Assembly: GCF_052030685.1 (NCBI RefSeq)
Contig: NZ_JBQAJM010000015.1
Span: 1-58,705 of the forward strand
DNA: 58,705 nucleotides
Origin: Caedibacter sp052030685
GTDB taxonomy: Bacteria > Pseudomonadota > Gammaproteobacteria > Francisellales > Francisellaceae
Direction of reading: 5' to 3'
In this document: positions 46,701 through 55,229 of the stretch, piece after piece
Numbering within the stretch: the first letter of the stretch is position 1
Layout of the letters: each line of letters begins with the position of its first letter
Notes under the pieces: model-generated
The model's database searches: none
Told to the model about the DNA's origin: nothing
Seen by the model: only the letters and a program-made list of their open reading frames with translations
Position numbers and translations under genes: made by a program

Positions 46701-47089
46701 ACGAGTTGTTTGGATAGGCTCTGACAAAATGCATCAATGGTCATAATGCGCAAGCGCTTAGGACTCATTAACAGCTGCCATTGTTTGCATTTGTCTTGTA
46801 ATAGGGCTTGTTGGGCAAGCTTAAAAGTAAGCTTCTTATGTGGCTCATCTGGTTCAGGATTATTTTGTGCCGCTAAGAGGGATTGATAAATCCGCTGCTG
46901 CATTTCATTAGCAGCTTTATTGGTAAAGGTTAAGGCAATAATTTCCTCAGGTGCTTCAACATGAGCCAGTAGATTTAAATAACGTTGTGTCAAGGTCTCG
47001 GTTTTGCCAGAGCCTGCAGGTGCTTGTACGATAAAGGATTTTCTGGGGTTCAGTGCTTCATTGCGTGCCGCAGCATCATTAGGAATCAT
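43778..47089 (-). CDS. AddA/RecB-like ATP-dependent helicase-nuclease
   Basis: 1103-residue UvrD-type helicase with a C-terminal nuclease, like the double-strand-break repair subunits AddA and RecB. Walker A is APAGSGKTE near residues 23-31, then LTFTNKAANEM, MTIDAFC, LLIDEFQDTSILQ, VGDPMQSIYRFR, MTIHKSKGLEFDFVILP and LLYVAVTRAK. The nuclease site is Asp1030, Asp1043-Tyr-Lys1045 and Gln1062-XXX-Tyr1066. Its usual partner (AddB, or RecC/RecD) is not adjacent: an IS remnant is on the 3' side and a small gene and debris on the 5' side. Confidence 0.9.
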   Translation of the reverse strand: MIPNDAAARNEALNPRKSFIVQAPAGSGKTETLTQRYLNLLAHVEAPEEIIALTFTNKAANEMQQRIYQSLLAAQNNPEPDEPHKKLTFKLAQQALLQDKCKQWQLLMSPKRLRIMTIDAFCQSLSKQLVFETDEAFNAEISDAPELLYEQAIDDFINDTQQQSPYYQDLHDLLAHLDNDITRVKSLLSSMLSRREQWLGILLSSQLIDTDTTHSKKSKTIIESGFTALFAELQRRLSTLLNIDQNQLILNEILAFCDNKHNDTLIDQDNPIFWQRLIKLLFTNDNTFRKTFNARQGLPAKDAKAKNYAQWLIEYTQSFSDNSILHIYPLVAEIRLYENLLLNDQEWLILSAIARIALRLVQYLKLVFKARALLDFNEVSLQALSALGNSEAPTDLMLYLDHQIKHLLIDEFQDTSILQFKLLQMLTLEWQPNDSKTLFIVGDPMQSIYRFRQAEVNQFIDVKTHGINQVALDFLPLDCNFRSHKSIVDWVNHHFCSIFPKEDDRNYGGISYAPATTLSQETNQEAINYRLFADSTQEALFIADSIKTHLNKHPDHQVAILVRTRSHLKHLVPELKAQGIDVVENEIETFYHQPMIMDLLCLCALLNNPEQSIYWVSLLQSPLFGFSLNELQTIEKIELNEQQSQIPHSFYDKLARYLGTHRTHPHQQKAFYFISWINDAFFNGVRSSLIARSKIIWQALDGFSIHQDHALFANFINLLQNHLTDDKTAIAQFDRFVAQLKRKFVSSPSQSNVLIMTIHKSKGLEFDFVILPQLDKRGKADGTPLFLHDTVRLSDGKDHLLLSPIKHSWDKDTPPLFKVIQSMQKKRAEYELQRLLYVAVTRAKSTLLFTAVTDNGNDIKAANNSFLALLAPLNLPWVTCEDSNTDISADKEPSPRYKVIKQIQSYSTTTVPNFEHYQTLLETDKADDLNHPDLSELVLSSERQIGSALHQLFNYLSSSKDNINHWQNYFALCLHQHAITKINHAQSYALAKEAIANTLTQYPSILTASGMHEQVILHSSFGKTQKHIADRIIIENDQYHIIDYKFARPLSNESLEDFASTQIATYRVQLINYQKLIARYFRINSGDIKLSLYFPLIPHLQNL

Positions 47090-47141
47090 AACTGAAGGAA
47101 GGTTTGTTAAATTGAGTATTATCCTAATCGATTCTTATGCT

Positions 47142-47312
47142 TTATTCATTATTGTTACTGCGTTCATTTTTCAAATGGCGAATCTGTTCACTTGGAATCT
47201 GTAAAGTTTTAGCGACAACAGAAATCGGCACACCCATTTTAAGCATTGCCATAGCGTCATTATAAACGTGTGTCTGTAATGGCTGTGTATTGCATCCATT
47301 TTGCATATCCAT
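47142..47312 (-). CDS. Small protein with helix-turn-helix-like C-terminus
   Basis: A 56-residue protein with a strong ribosome site AAAAAGGAGA. Residues 20-50 (AMAMLKMGVPISVVAKTLQIPSEQIRHLKNE) look like the short helix-turn-helix tail found at the end of Rpn/PD-(D/E)XK putative transposases. It may be a stand-alone regulator or a surviving tail of such a gene. It lies just ahead of the AddA-like gene on the same strand. Confidence 0.6.
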   Translation of the reverse strand: MDMQNGCNTQPLQTHVYNDAMAMLKMGVPISVVAKTLQIPSEQIRHLKNERSNNNE

Positions 47313-47580
47313 AATACGATCTCCTTTTTAATTGTTTAAAACATAGTAGCGTAAAACTTGGTAGTATGCGAATAATTTTAATTCAACTCAGAGGTGATTT
47401 TTGTCTTTGAGAATTTCCCTGCAATGAATTAACGATCAGTTGCGTTTTAATTAAGTAGTCAGAGACAGTTAGCTTTGTGATTTTATGTTGTGTAACTCAT
47501 CAAATAGGGCAGCTATTTGTTGTTTTATTCAACAAATTGGCTTACTTTTTGCTAGATAGTTCCACTAAAAGTTAGAGAAA
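47313..47580. other. Non-coding, AT-rich debris between accessory remnants
   Basis: No gene, RNA or clear repeat was seen. It leads into the ATPase relic at 47581; together with the relic and 47668-47719 it makes a stretch of about 400 bases without an intact gene. Confidence 0.4.
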
Positions 47581-47667
47581 ATGTTCAAACGTATTTTAAA
47601 GTTAAATTTACCAGAGTGGCAGTCAACTTTCCTATGGGGAGCGCGCCGCATTGGTAAGTCATTGTAA
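47581..47667 (+). pseudogene. N-terminal relic of a DUF4143-type AAA ATPase
   Basis: Encodes 28 residues, MFKRILKLNLP...STFLWGARRIGKSL, then a stop. The GARRIGKS Walker A directly after a short basic start is how DUF4143-containing ATPases begin. The remaining several hundred codons are gone. Confidence 0.6.
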
Positions 47668-47719
47668 GGGAAAGATTATTTAAGCGTTGAGCATGAGTTC
47701 ACCCAGTTGGTTATGGTTT

Positions 47720-48076
47720 TTAACGCTCATTTTTAATTTGATATCGTGTCACAATTTCACCTTTAATAAGGTGTGATTGGATAATGTCTTCAAGCACTTC
47801 GGGAGTGCATGAGTGATACCATACTCCTTCAGGATAAACAACAGCAATTGGCCCTTGTATACATATGCGTAGACAATTGGCTTTGGTACGATAGATTTCA
47901 CCAGATTGCGAGAGTTTAAGCTCAGATAGACGTTTTTTCAGATAGTCCCACGCAACGAGTGATGCCTCTTTATTACAGCATTTATCAATACTTTGGTCAC
48001 AACATAAAAAAATATGGCGTTTAATATTATTCAAACCTAATGTTTGCGCTTTTTGGGTTAATAATTCATCTTGCAT
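47720..48076 (-). CDS. Thioredoxin-like [2Fe-2S] ferredoxin
   Basis: A 118-residue protein with the thioredoxin-like ferredoxin pattern: HIFLCCDQSIDKCC then KANCLRICIQGPIAVVYPEGVWYHSCTPE, giving the C-X(n)-C ... C-X3-C cluster ligands. The redox partner is unknown. It is the last gene of a minus-strand run pmbA-lysO-ferredoxin, 16 bases after lysO. Confidence 0.85.
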   Translation of the reverse strand: MQDELLTQKAQTLGLNNIKRHIFLCCDQSIDKCCNKEASLVAWDYLKKRLSELKLSQSGEIYRTKANCLRICIQGPIAVVYPEGVWYHSCTPEVLEDIIQSHLIKGEIVTRYQIKNER

Positions 48077-48092
48077 AGCAATCCTTAAAAAT

Positions 48093-49007
48093 TTAAAAGG
48101 GAATCAGGTTGAATAGTGGAATAAGAATCGGCGTTGCCAATGTTAATACAAAACCACTACTAATGGCGACAGGTACTGCTTGAATACCGATATGATCTTT
48201 AATGACAGGTAAGCTAAAATCCATCGCCGTGGCACCACTATAACTCACCAGTTCTGTAGGAATATGTTTGGCTAACATGGGAATTACAATAATGGCGATA
48301 ATTTCGCGTGAGAAATCGATAAAAAATGTCATCGTGCCAAAGTGAGCATCAATCAGCTGAGCATTTAAGATACTGGCTAAACTATACCAACCAAAGCCAC
48401 TTGTGAGCATGAGTGCATGTGATAATGGAATATTAAAGAAAACGCCCAAGATGGCACCAACAGCAAGGGAGCTGATCATTAAAATAATCGCAATCATAAT
48501 GCCCGTTTTATTCTTGAGAATTTGTGTCAGTGAGTGACCTTCACGTCGCATTTGAATTCCAATAATAAATAAAGTCAGGACTAAAATGGCATCGATAATA
48601 AGCCCAATGTGCACCAATGGTTTATTGATAAATAGCCCAAGAAAAGTACCAATCACAAGATACAATAAATATTTACAACTGGTTAGGATGGGTTTTAGTG
48701 GGCTTTGTGCTTTGACCATGTCGTGATGCGCTTTAATGGCGCGTTTTGGCTTTAAGCGCAAATAGCCATAGACTGCTAACACGTTGATAGCAAATAATGC
48801 AGCAATAAAGCTTAAGGTAATGCCAAGCATTGAAACAAGCTCACCTTGCAGTTTGTAGATAAGCTCGCCAAAGTTATAGCCCATGACGGCGATAATTAAA
48901 CTAATCATTGCCGAGAGTAGTTTATTCATCAGCTTGTTAGATAAAAACTTCAGATCAATAAAATAACCGAGAATTAATGCCGATAGAATAATAAGTGCTT
49001 GAATCAT
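48093..49007 (-). CDS. lysO: Lysine exporter LysO family
   Basis: A 304-residue inner-membrane protein with about eight helices. The family core SGFGWYSLASILNAQ and the FSREIIAIIVIPMLAK stretch (RE pair) are visible, as in E. coli LysO (YbjE), which exports lysine and thialysine. The ATG directly abuts the pmbA stop codon. No lysine riboswitch is visible upstream because it follows pmbA without a gap. Confidence 0.87.
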   Translation of the reverse strand: MIQALIILSALILGYFIDLKFLSNKLMNKLLSAMISLIIAVMGYNFGELIYKLQGELVSMLGITLSFIAALFAINVLAVYGYLRLKPKRAIKAHHDMVKAQSPLKPILTSCKYLLYLVIGTFLGLFINKPLVHIGLIIDAILVLTLFIIGIQMRREGHSLTQILKNKTGIMIAIILMISSLAVGAILGVFFNIPLSHALMLTSGFGWYSLASILNAQLIDAHFGTMTFFIDFSREIIAIIVIPMLAKHIPTELVSYSGATAMDFSLPVIKDHIGIQAVPVAISSGFVLTLATPILIPLFNLIPF

Positions 49008-50342
49008 TTATTCACCGCTGATGCTACATTGTTTTATCAGCAGTGAACCACTTTGGATGCGTGAAAAAGGTTCAATGTCATCACCCATTGCAATAATGTT
49101 TTGTAGCATATCGCTTAGATTGCCGGCAATGGTAAAGTTATCAATCGGATAGCAAATTTCACCTTTCTCAACATAATAACCCATCGCGCCTTGTGAATAA
49201 TCTCCTGTGGTAATATGAAATCCTTGCCCCATGGTTTCATGGATGATGATACCTTTATCGATCGATTTAACAAGGTCGTCATATGGTTGCGTGTTACTGC
49301 TGTCAACTTTTAAGTTACTAATGCCTCCGGCGTTACCTGTGGTTTCACGCTTTAGCTGACGTGCGCTATAGCTACTTAATAAATAGCGATTTAAAATACC
49401 ATTGCTAATAATCGGGTTTTCACCCAAGTTAACACCTTCATTATCATAGGGTTGATTGCCAAGTGCTTGTGGAATATTAGGGTTTTCAGTAAGGCTAATA
49501 TCATGAGCAATAATTGATTGATCAATTTTATCCAAAAGGAAAGTGTCTTTGTGGTATTGGCGTTGTCCTTTGATGGCGGATAATAATGCACCCCAAAATG
49601 AACGCGCAATAGATGGTGACAAGAGAATGGGCAGTTGTTGACTTTGAATGCATCGCGGGTTTCTGCGATTGAGTGTACGCTTAAGCGCAAGCTTGGCGAT
49701 ATGTGCAATACTTGGCAGCGTGGTAAAATCATGTGCACTATAGTAAGCATTATCACGTTGCATGCCGTGATTGTCTTTGGCAATAAGTCCCATGCCGACG
49801 CTATGACGTGTTTCAGGGTAAACATGCAAAAAACCGTGACTATTAGCAAAGCCATGCAAAATCTCAAAGCTATCGATATCAACGCCTTCAGAATGGTCAA
49901 TATCATGATTCTCTAGTGCAATTGCCTCGCAATGCTTAGCATGATCAATGAGTTTATCAATGCTAAAGTTTGCAATCGGTTGGTAAAGCTCGGGCATTTC
50001 AGGTGGCGTGCATAGAAAGCGCTTATCGATAACTCCGGCAAAAGGGTCTTTCTCGGTAAAGTTAGCGATAGTTTTGGCATTATCAATAATGGATAGAATA
50101 CTTTTTTCACTTAGGTCAGAGGTTTCAGCGTAGCCAGTTTTTCCTTGATGGTAAATGGTGACGCTCAACTGTTGGGTGACATTATACTCTAAGGTTTCAG
50201 TCTGCTGATCGCGAACGGCAATAACATGTCCTTGGTCATAACTGCAATTAATTTCAAAAGCATCGATATTTTTCTTATGTAGCACGCGACTTGCAAATCG
50301 AAGGACATCTTGTAAATAGCGCTTTTTATCGAGAATAGACAT
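49008..50342 (-). CDS. pmbA: Metalloprotease PmbA (TldE)
   Basis: A 444-residue member of the TldD/TldE peptidase family, maturing microcin-type peptides and degrading antitoxins such as CcdA in E. coli. It shows AFEINCSYDQGHVIAVRDQQTETLEYN at the start, PFAGVIDKRFL and the C-terminal GQGFHITTGDYSQGAMGYYVEKGEICYPI. TldE lacks the zinc site, which is carried by TldD; no tldD is in the window. Confidence 0.93.
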   Translation of the reverse strand: MSILDKKRYLQDVLRFASRVLHKKNIDAFEINCSYDQGHVIAVRDQQTETLEYNVTQQLSVTIYHQGKTGYAETSDLSEKSILSIIDNAKTIANFTEKDPFAGVIDKRFLCTPPEMPELYQPIANFSIDKLIDHAKHCEAIALENHDIDHSEGVDIDSFEILHGFANSHGFLHVYPETRHSVGMGLIAKDNHGMQRDNAYYSAHDFTTLPSIAHIAKLALKRTLNRRNPRCIQSQQLPILLSPSIARSFWGALLSAIKGQRQYHKDTFLLDKIDQSIIAHDISLTENPNIPQALGNQPYDNEGVNLGENPIISNGILNRYLLSSYSARQLKRETTGNAGGISNLKVDSSNTQPYDDLVKSIDKGIIIHETMGQGFHITTGDYSQGAMGYYVEKGEICYPIDNFTIAGNLSDMLQNIIAMGDDIEPFSRIQSGSLLIKQCSISGE

Positions 50343-50445
50343 GTTTAGTAATATTGAAATCTTTAAAGTTTAATGTATTACATTATCAGCAATTGCTTAA
50401 GATAAGGCAAATCTTGATTAGTGTTTTTTGACGCTTTAAAGGGAA

Positions 50446-51567
50446 TTATTTTTTAGCAAGGTGAAGGGCATCTGCTCTTGGAAGAAGGACAAACATCTTT
50501 CCTAGGTTCTTCATGTGCCCCGCGTAATACTCAGCTTCTTCGCCGCTGCCCCAAAAAACATCACCACGAATCGCACCACGAATGGCTCCTCCGGTATCTT
50601 GGGCAATCATTAAACGATCGAGTTTATGTGTTTTATTGTGATTACCTTGATAGGTTGTGCTTAACCAAACAGGTGTGCCATATTGATAGAACTTGCTGTC
50701 AATGGCAATGGAATAACCAGGCGTTAATGGTACACCTTGGGCACCAATGGGATTACCATGGCTAAGCACGCGGAAGAAAACAAAAGAAGGATCATAGTTT
50801 AAAACCTTATCGGCGTCTTTGGGGTGATCATATAACCATTTCTTAATCGATTGCATCGTAATATCTTCACGAGGCATGAGTTTATTTTCAAGCAAATAGC
50901 GACCAATTGGACGGTAAGGTTGACCATTTTGACTGTCGTAACCGACAAGAATACTATCACCATTAGTCAGCTCAATACGACCAGATCCTTGAATCTGTAA
51001 AAAGGTGCGTTCAACACGTGAGCTCACCCAAGCAATCACGTCTTTACGTGTGAAAAAATTATTTTTGGCGATCTCTTCACGGGTGTAAAAAGGTGTGAAT
51101 TTCCCATTAACCATGCGTCCGTACTGTGTGCCTGAGGATGTCTTTTTTTGGATTAAATTAGCAGGTGTTTTATAAATAGGGACTTGGAATTCTGCTGTAG
51201 GATATAGGCTGCCTGATATGGCTGGCGCGTAGTAACCAGTAAAAAGACCTTGTGATTCATCATTATAACGCACCAAAAAAGGGGAGAAGTTTTGTTCAAT
51301 CATCTCACGCGCACGTCGATCGGTATGCGCTGATACGGCTAATATATTTTGGCAGCTACCTTGCCAGTCTTTATTATAATTATTGTTTTTAACAATGGCT
51401 TTGCACGAAATCTGTAGTGCTTGATAGGCTTGCATCTGATCGCCACAATCCCAGTCGGGTAGTGCTTGATAGGCAACCGGTTCAAAGCTAATACTTGTAT
51501 TTGCCGATAAACACAAAGGCAAAAACGAGGTCAATGTGCTTAAGCAAAGCAAGTATTTTATTCGCAT
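50446..51567 (-). CDS. mltA: Membrane-bound lytic murein transglycosylase A family
   Basis: 373-residue glycan-strand cleaving enzyme: FTGYYAPAISGS, the 3D domain with IAQDTGGAIRGAIRGDVFWGSGEEAE, including catalytic Asp. E. coli MltA is an outer-membrane lipoprotein. Here the signal region ends LPLCLSANTS, whose -1 residue (Leu) does not fit a lipobox, so it may be cut by signal peptidase I and be soluble. ATG at 51567 gives the better signal peptide (MRIKYLL); ATG at 51588 is possible. Confidence 0.88.
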   Translation of the reverse strand: MRIKYLLCLSTLTSFLPLCLSANTSISFEPVAYQALPDWDCGDQMQAYQALQISCKAIVKNNNYNKDWQGSCQNILAVSAHTDRRAREMIEQNFSPFLVRYNDESQGLFTGYYAPAISGSLYPTAEFQVPIYKTPANLIQKKTSSGTQYGRMVNGKFTPFYTREEIAKNNFFTRKDVIAWVSSRVERTFLQIQGSGRIELTNGDSILVGYDSQNGQPYRPIGRYLLENKLMPREDITMQSIKKWLYDHPKDADKVLNYDPSFVFFRVLSHGNPIGAQGVPLTPGYSIAIDSKFYQYGTPVWLSTTYQGNHNKTHKLDRLMIAQDTGGAIRGAIRGDVFWGSGEEAEYYAGHMKNLGKMFVLLPRADALHLAKK

Positions 51568-51831
51568 AGACGTATCTAAAACAGGCATTTATATTTTAAG
51601 ATGTTGCTATTGTCGCGATCTACCGCCAGATGTCAAGTGTATTTTTTGTGATCATATCCTAAGTTGTTTCTGTCAGTAAACAATCTCTTGTACTACTACT
51701 ATTCTAGAAGTGTTGTGTGCTTATTATACGAATCTACCCACTATTAATTTGCTGATAAATCTTGAAAATTTGAAAGCTTCAAGCCATTATTTTAAGAGGA
51801 TATGAACTTAACGGTCAAATAAGGAGTTCGC

Positions 51832-52101
51832 ATGTTGAAAGGAAAATTTTTGCTCACCTTTGATTGGGTTGTTAATTATTTTAAATCATTTAACCAAGCT
51901 GCAAATAAAGATAAAAAGACACTTGAGCGTCTGCGCTATATTATGAAATTAGCAGCAGCACGAGGATGCAAGTCAAGTTCGATGTTTTTAGAGAAGCTAT
52001 GCCATACAGTGTTGCCAGTGACTGAGATTCGCAAAGGTGCCAAGCGTCTAGCGGGGTTTGTATCTCCTGAGGAGATGAAACTGTTATTAAGCAGTGTATA
52101 A
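51832..52101 (+). CDS. Hypothetical small helical protein
   Basis: An 89-residue protein, unrecognised. It has a good ribosome site (AAGGAG at 51822-51827) and a soluble helical pattern (TLERLRYIMKLAAARGCKSSSMFLEKLC) rich in Lys. No membrane segment. It converges on rsfS and is divergent from mltA. Confidence 0.65.
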   Translation: MLKGKFLLTFDWVVNYFKSFNQAANKDKKTLERLRYIMKLAAARGCKSSSMFLEKLCHTVLPVTEIRKGAKRLAGFVSPEEMKLLLSSV

Positions 52102-52116
52102 GCTTAACAATAGACC

Positions 52117-52461
52117 TTAAACCGCTTTAGGTGAGTTTGGCTTGATATCCCATAATTTTTCTAGTTGATAAAATTCTCTAGTTTCTGCTTTCATAATATG
52201 GACAACGATATCTGCCAAATCAACAAGAACCCAGTCGCTCTTAACTTCACCTTCGATACCTAAAATTGTGACATTATTTTTCTTGGCAGTCATCTCAAGA
52301 TTACTAGCTAATGCTTTGGCATGTGTACCTGAATTTGCAGTGCAAACCACGACATAGCTCATCAGTTCAGTTAAATGCTCCACATTCATAACCGTGATGT
52401 CTTCAGCTTTAACATCTTCTAAAGCGTTAACAGCTAGATCTAGAATTTCTTTTGTTTCCAT
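52117..52461 (-). CDS. rsfS: Ribosome silencing factor RsfS
   Basis: 114-residue RsfS/Iojap protein that binds ribosomal protein uL14 and blocks subunit joining under starvation. Signature: KEILDLAVNALEDVKAEDITVMNV, YVVVCTANSGTHAKALASNLE, GEVKSDWVLVDLADIVVHIM, FYQLEKLW. ATG at 52461 starts the family's standard beginning; an upstream reading to 52608 is spurious and overlaps the helicase gene start. Usual neighbours nadD and rlmH are absent. Confidence 0.94.
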   Translation of the reverse strand: METKEILDLAVNALEDVKAEDITVMNVEHLTELMSYVVVCTANSGTHAKALASNLEMTAKKNNVTILGIEGEVKSDWVLVDLADIVVHIMKAETREFYQLEKLWDIKPNSPKAV

Positions 52462-52592
52462 AATTTGATAGGATGCTTTGTCTATTTTCAAAGCATAGCA
52501 GTTTAGTCGAAGTTGAAAAGACAAGCAAGCGGTATATCTCATTGCCAAAAACTTAGTTACAATGTGAGTCTTTGTTGTTAGGAGCCCCACCT

Positions 52593-54689
52593 GTGAATAA
52601 GGCGACAACTATTTGCTACACCCCTGAACAGCAGGCGAATATTGAGCATAGTCTATCTCAGCATGCATTAGTTTCTGCAGTTGCAGGTAGTGGTAAAACG
52701 CAAACCTTAATTGCTCGCATTGAGTTCTTACTGAAAAATAACGTTAATCCAAGTGAGATTTTGGTGTTGATGTTTAACAAGTCTGCAGCAAACGACTTCA
52801 CGCGAAGATTGAACGCGCTGAATATTAATGCAGTTATAGATATCAAGACCTTTCATGCGCTGGGGCTTAAAACGGTTGGTTTTTTAGAGAAAAAGGGATT
52901 GTTGTCAACAGCGCAACTCATTGATAGAAATAGTATGCTTGAGAAGCTGGTGCGTGAAGCACTACAGAAAACCAATCAGCTACTTAATGAAAAAGAACCG
53001 ATAACGCCCGAGGTTATCGATCGCTATCAACAATATATTGGGCTTTTGAAATCAAGTTTGGATCTTAAAAAAATGCTAAAGCAGGTAGAGCAGTCTGAAG
53101 AGAGCAAGGTGGAGAATTTCTTTCGTTTTTATGAGCAATTAAGAGCACATTATTGTTGGCGAACATTTGATGACTTGCTATACGAGCCTATGAAAGTATT
53201 AACTGCCAATAAAACGTTAGCAGCACGTTTTGGTAATCGCTACCGCTATGTCATAGTTGACGAGTATCAAGATATCAATGATGTACAGCAGTCATTACTT
53301 AAATTGATTTCAAGTAATGCGCAATCGGTAATTGCAGTTGGCGATATTGATCAGACAATTTATGAATGGCGAGGTTCGCGCCCTTTTTATATGCTCAAAG
53401 GTTTTGCACAGGATTTTAAAAATGCCAAAACGTATACTTTATCGCTGACATTCCGCTATGGTCATTTGTTGTCAATAATGGCAAATGAAGTGATTCAACA
53501 TAATAAACAACGGTTAAAAACATTATGCTTCTCAGCGCCTGAAGCAGCGAAGAAAACCGATGTCAATATCATCAGTAAAAATAAATTGAAGGTATTGATT
53601 CAAGAGGTTGCGAAAAGCATTCGTAATGGTCAATACAAACTTAATGATATTACCGTGTTAGTCAGAAAATATAGCTCAGGTGTGCTGCTAGAGCTATCTT
53701 GTTTGCAAGAAGGTTTGGATTATCATATTGCCGGAGGTCAAAGCGTCTTTAAACTGCCGTTAACACAATCGATTTTTGGCTATTTATCATTGGTAGATAA
53801 AAGTAAATATTTTCAGCAATTGCCAGAGCAGATACGCAAAGAAAAAGTTGTGCAAATGTTGTCATTTCCAAGTTTATATCTAAATATCTCGCAACTGGAG
53901 TGTTTAAGTGAGTTACTCAGTGTAAATCCATTAAAACCAATGATGGCATTACAAAACTTCAAACAACAATATGACCTGCCGTTTTATCAAGTATCACGCA
54001 TTAAAGAGCGTCTGGAGCTTTGGCAAGATATGCTTGGTGTTAAGCCAAAAACGCCAGCGTCAACAGTGGTTAAAATGCTATATACACTATTGGATCTTGC
54101 CGCCTATTTGGCAAAAAAAGCAGCAGTGAGTCCTGTCTACACCGACAGTGATGTTGCTGATGCATGGCTTAATTTTAGCTTGGAAACAAAGCAGACAATT
54201 ACTGAGTTTTTAGATCATTTTAATGCTTTGCAGGTGCAGGCAAATCTATCAAAGCATGATAAAAATGGATTGCTTATTAGCTCGATTCATAAAGCAAAAG
54301 GGCTACAGTGGCAGCATGTGATTCTATGTGACATGACAGAGCAAAGCTTTTTTAGTAATACTAAAGACAAACCGCCTACACCTGATGAAATAGAAAGTGA
54401 GCGTCGTTTATTTTATGTGGCAATCACGCGCGCAATTTCAAAGCTAAGTATTGTCGCAGGCAATGATGTTGCTAAACTTAATAAATGGTTTTTTGAAGGT
54501 ATCAGTGGCGCACCACAAGGTTTACGCAAAACCAATTCAGTGCGATTCTTATATGAAAGCCATCTGCATCAATGTGAGATGTTGCTAAAAGCACACTTAG
54601 ATCAAGATCAGACCGCTTTAAAGCAAAAGTCAAAACACAGCGCCCCTATGGCAAATTATCTTAAGAAGTTAGCAGCAGCAATACAGTAA
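52593..54689 (+). CDS. UvrD/Rep-family DNA helicase, divergent
   Basis: 698-residue superfamily 1A helicase: Walker A AVAGSGKTQT, MFNKSAANDFTRRL, IKTFHALGLKT, IVDEYQDINDVQQSLLKL, AVGDIDQTIYEWRGSRP, SSIHKAKGLQWQHVIL, ERRLFYVAITRA. It is divergent from UvrD and Rep. No nuclease domain follows. GTG start at 52593, eight bases after AGGAG; an upstream TTG start is less likely. The stop lies 13 bases from the convergent ndk. Confidence 0.88.
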   Translation: MNKATTICYTPEQQANIEHSLSQHALVSAVAGSGKTQTLIARIEFLLKNNVNPSEILVLMFNKSAANDFTRRLNALNINAVIDIKTFHALGLKTVGFLEKKGLLSTAQLIDRNSMLEKLVREALQKTNQLLNEKEPITPEVIDRYQQYIGLLKSSLDLKKMLKQVEQSEESKVENFFRFYEQLRAHYCWRTFDDLLYEPMKVLTANKTLAARFGNRYRYVIVDEYQDINDVQQSLLKLISSNAQSVIAVGDIDQTIYEWRGSRPFYMLKGFAQDFKNAKTYTLSLTFRYGHLLSIMANEVIQHNKQRLKTLCFSAPEAAKKTDVNIISKNKLKVLIQEVAKSIRNGQYKLNDITVLVRKYSSGVLLELSCLQEGLDYHIAGGQSVFKLPLTQSIFGYLSLVDKSKYFQQLPEQIRKEKVVQMLSFPSLYLNISQLECLSELLSVNPLKPMMALQNFKQQYDLPFYQVSRIKERLELWQDMLGVKPKTPASTVVKMLYTLLDLAAYLAKKAAVSPVYTDSDVADAWLNFSLETKQTITEFLDHFNALQVQANLSKHDKNGLLISSIHKAKGLQWQHVILCDMTEQSFFSNTKDKPPTPDEIESERRLFYVAITRAISKLSIVAGNDVAKLNKWFFEGISGAPQGLRKTNSVRFLYESHLHQCEMLLKAHLDQDQTALKQKSKHSAPMANYLKKLAAAIQ

Positions 54690-54702
54690 AGAAAAATTAA
54701 CA

Positions 54703-55128
54703 TTAACGTGCGCAAATTTCCAAACCACTGAAGAAGAAAGCGACTTCAACAGCAGCTGTTTCTTGCGCATCTGAGCCGTGAACGGCATTGGCATCAATGC
54801 TATCAGCAAAATCAGCACGGATGGTACCAGCTGCAGCTTCTTTAGGATTAGTAGCACCCATTAATTCACGGTTTTTAAGAATAGCATTTTCACCTTCTAA
54901 TACTTGAATCATCACAGGACCTGAGCTCATGAATTTTACAAGGTCATTATAGAAGGGACGCTCTTTGTGCACGGCATAGAACTCACCGGCTTCTTGCGCT
55001 GACAATCGTTTCATTTTAGCGGCAATGACTTTAAGACCTGCTTGTTCAAAACGTGAGTAAATTTGACCGATGACATTTTTAGCAACTGCATCAGGTTTGA
55101 TAATCGAAAGGGTTCTTTCAATAGCCAT
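54703..55128 (-). CDS. ndk: Nucleoside diphosphate kinase
   Basis: 141-residue NDP kinase that equilibrates nucleoside triphosphates: ERTLSIIKPDAVAKNVIG, the phospho-histidine His117 in NAVHGSD, SAQEAGEFYAVHKERPFYNDLV. ATG at 55128 starts the standard MAIERTL after AAGGAAA; the longer reading to 55170 is not needed. Confidence 0.96.
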   Translation of the reverse strand: MAIERTLSIIKPDAVAKNVIGQIYSRFEQAGLKVIAAKMKRLSAQEAGEFYAVHKERPFYNDLVKFMSSGPVMIQVLEGENAILKNRELMGATNPKEAAAGTIRADFADSIDANAVHGSDAQETAAVEVAFFFSGLEICAR

Positions 55129-55229
55129 GTGTATTTTCCTTATTTTATGTTTGATAAAAGTCTTGGGCATTATACAAATGAACGAAGGGATTGCAAGATT
55201 AAGCTGATGGCAAAAGAATTAAAAGAAAT

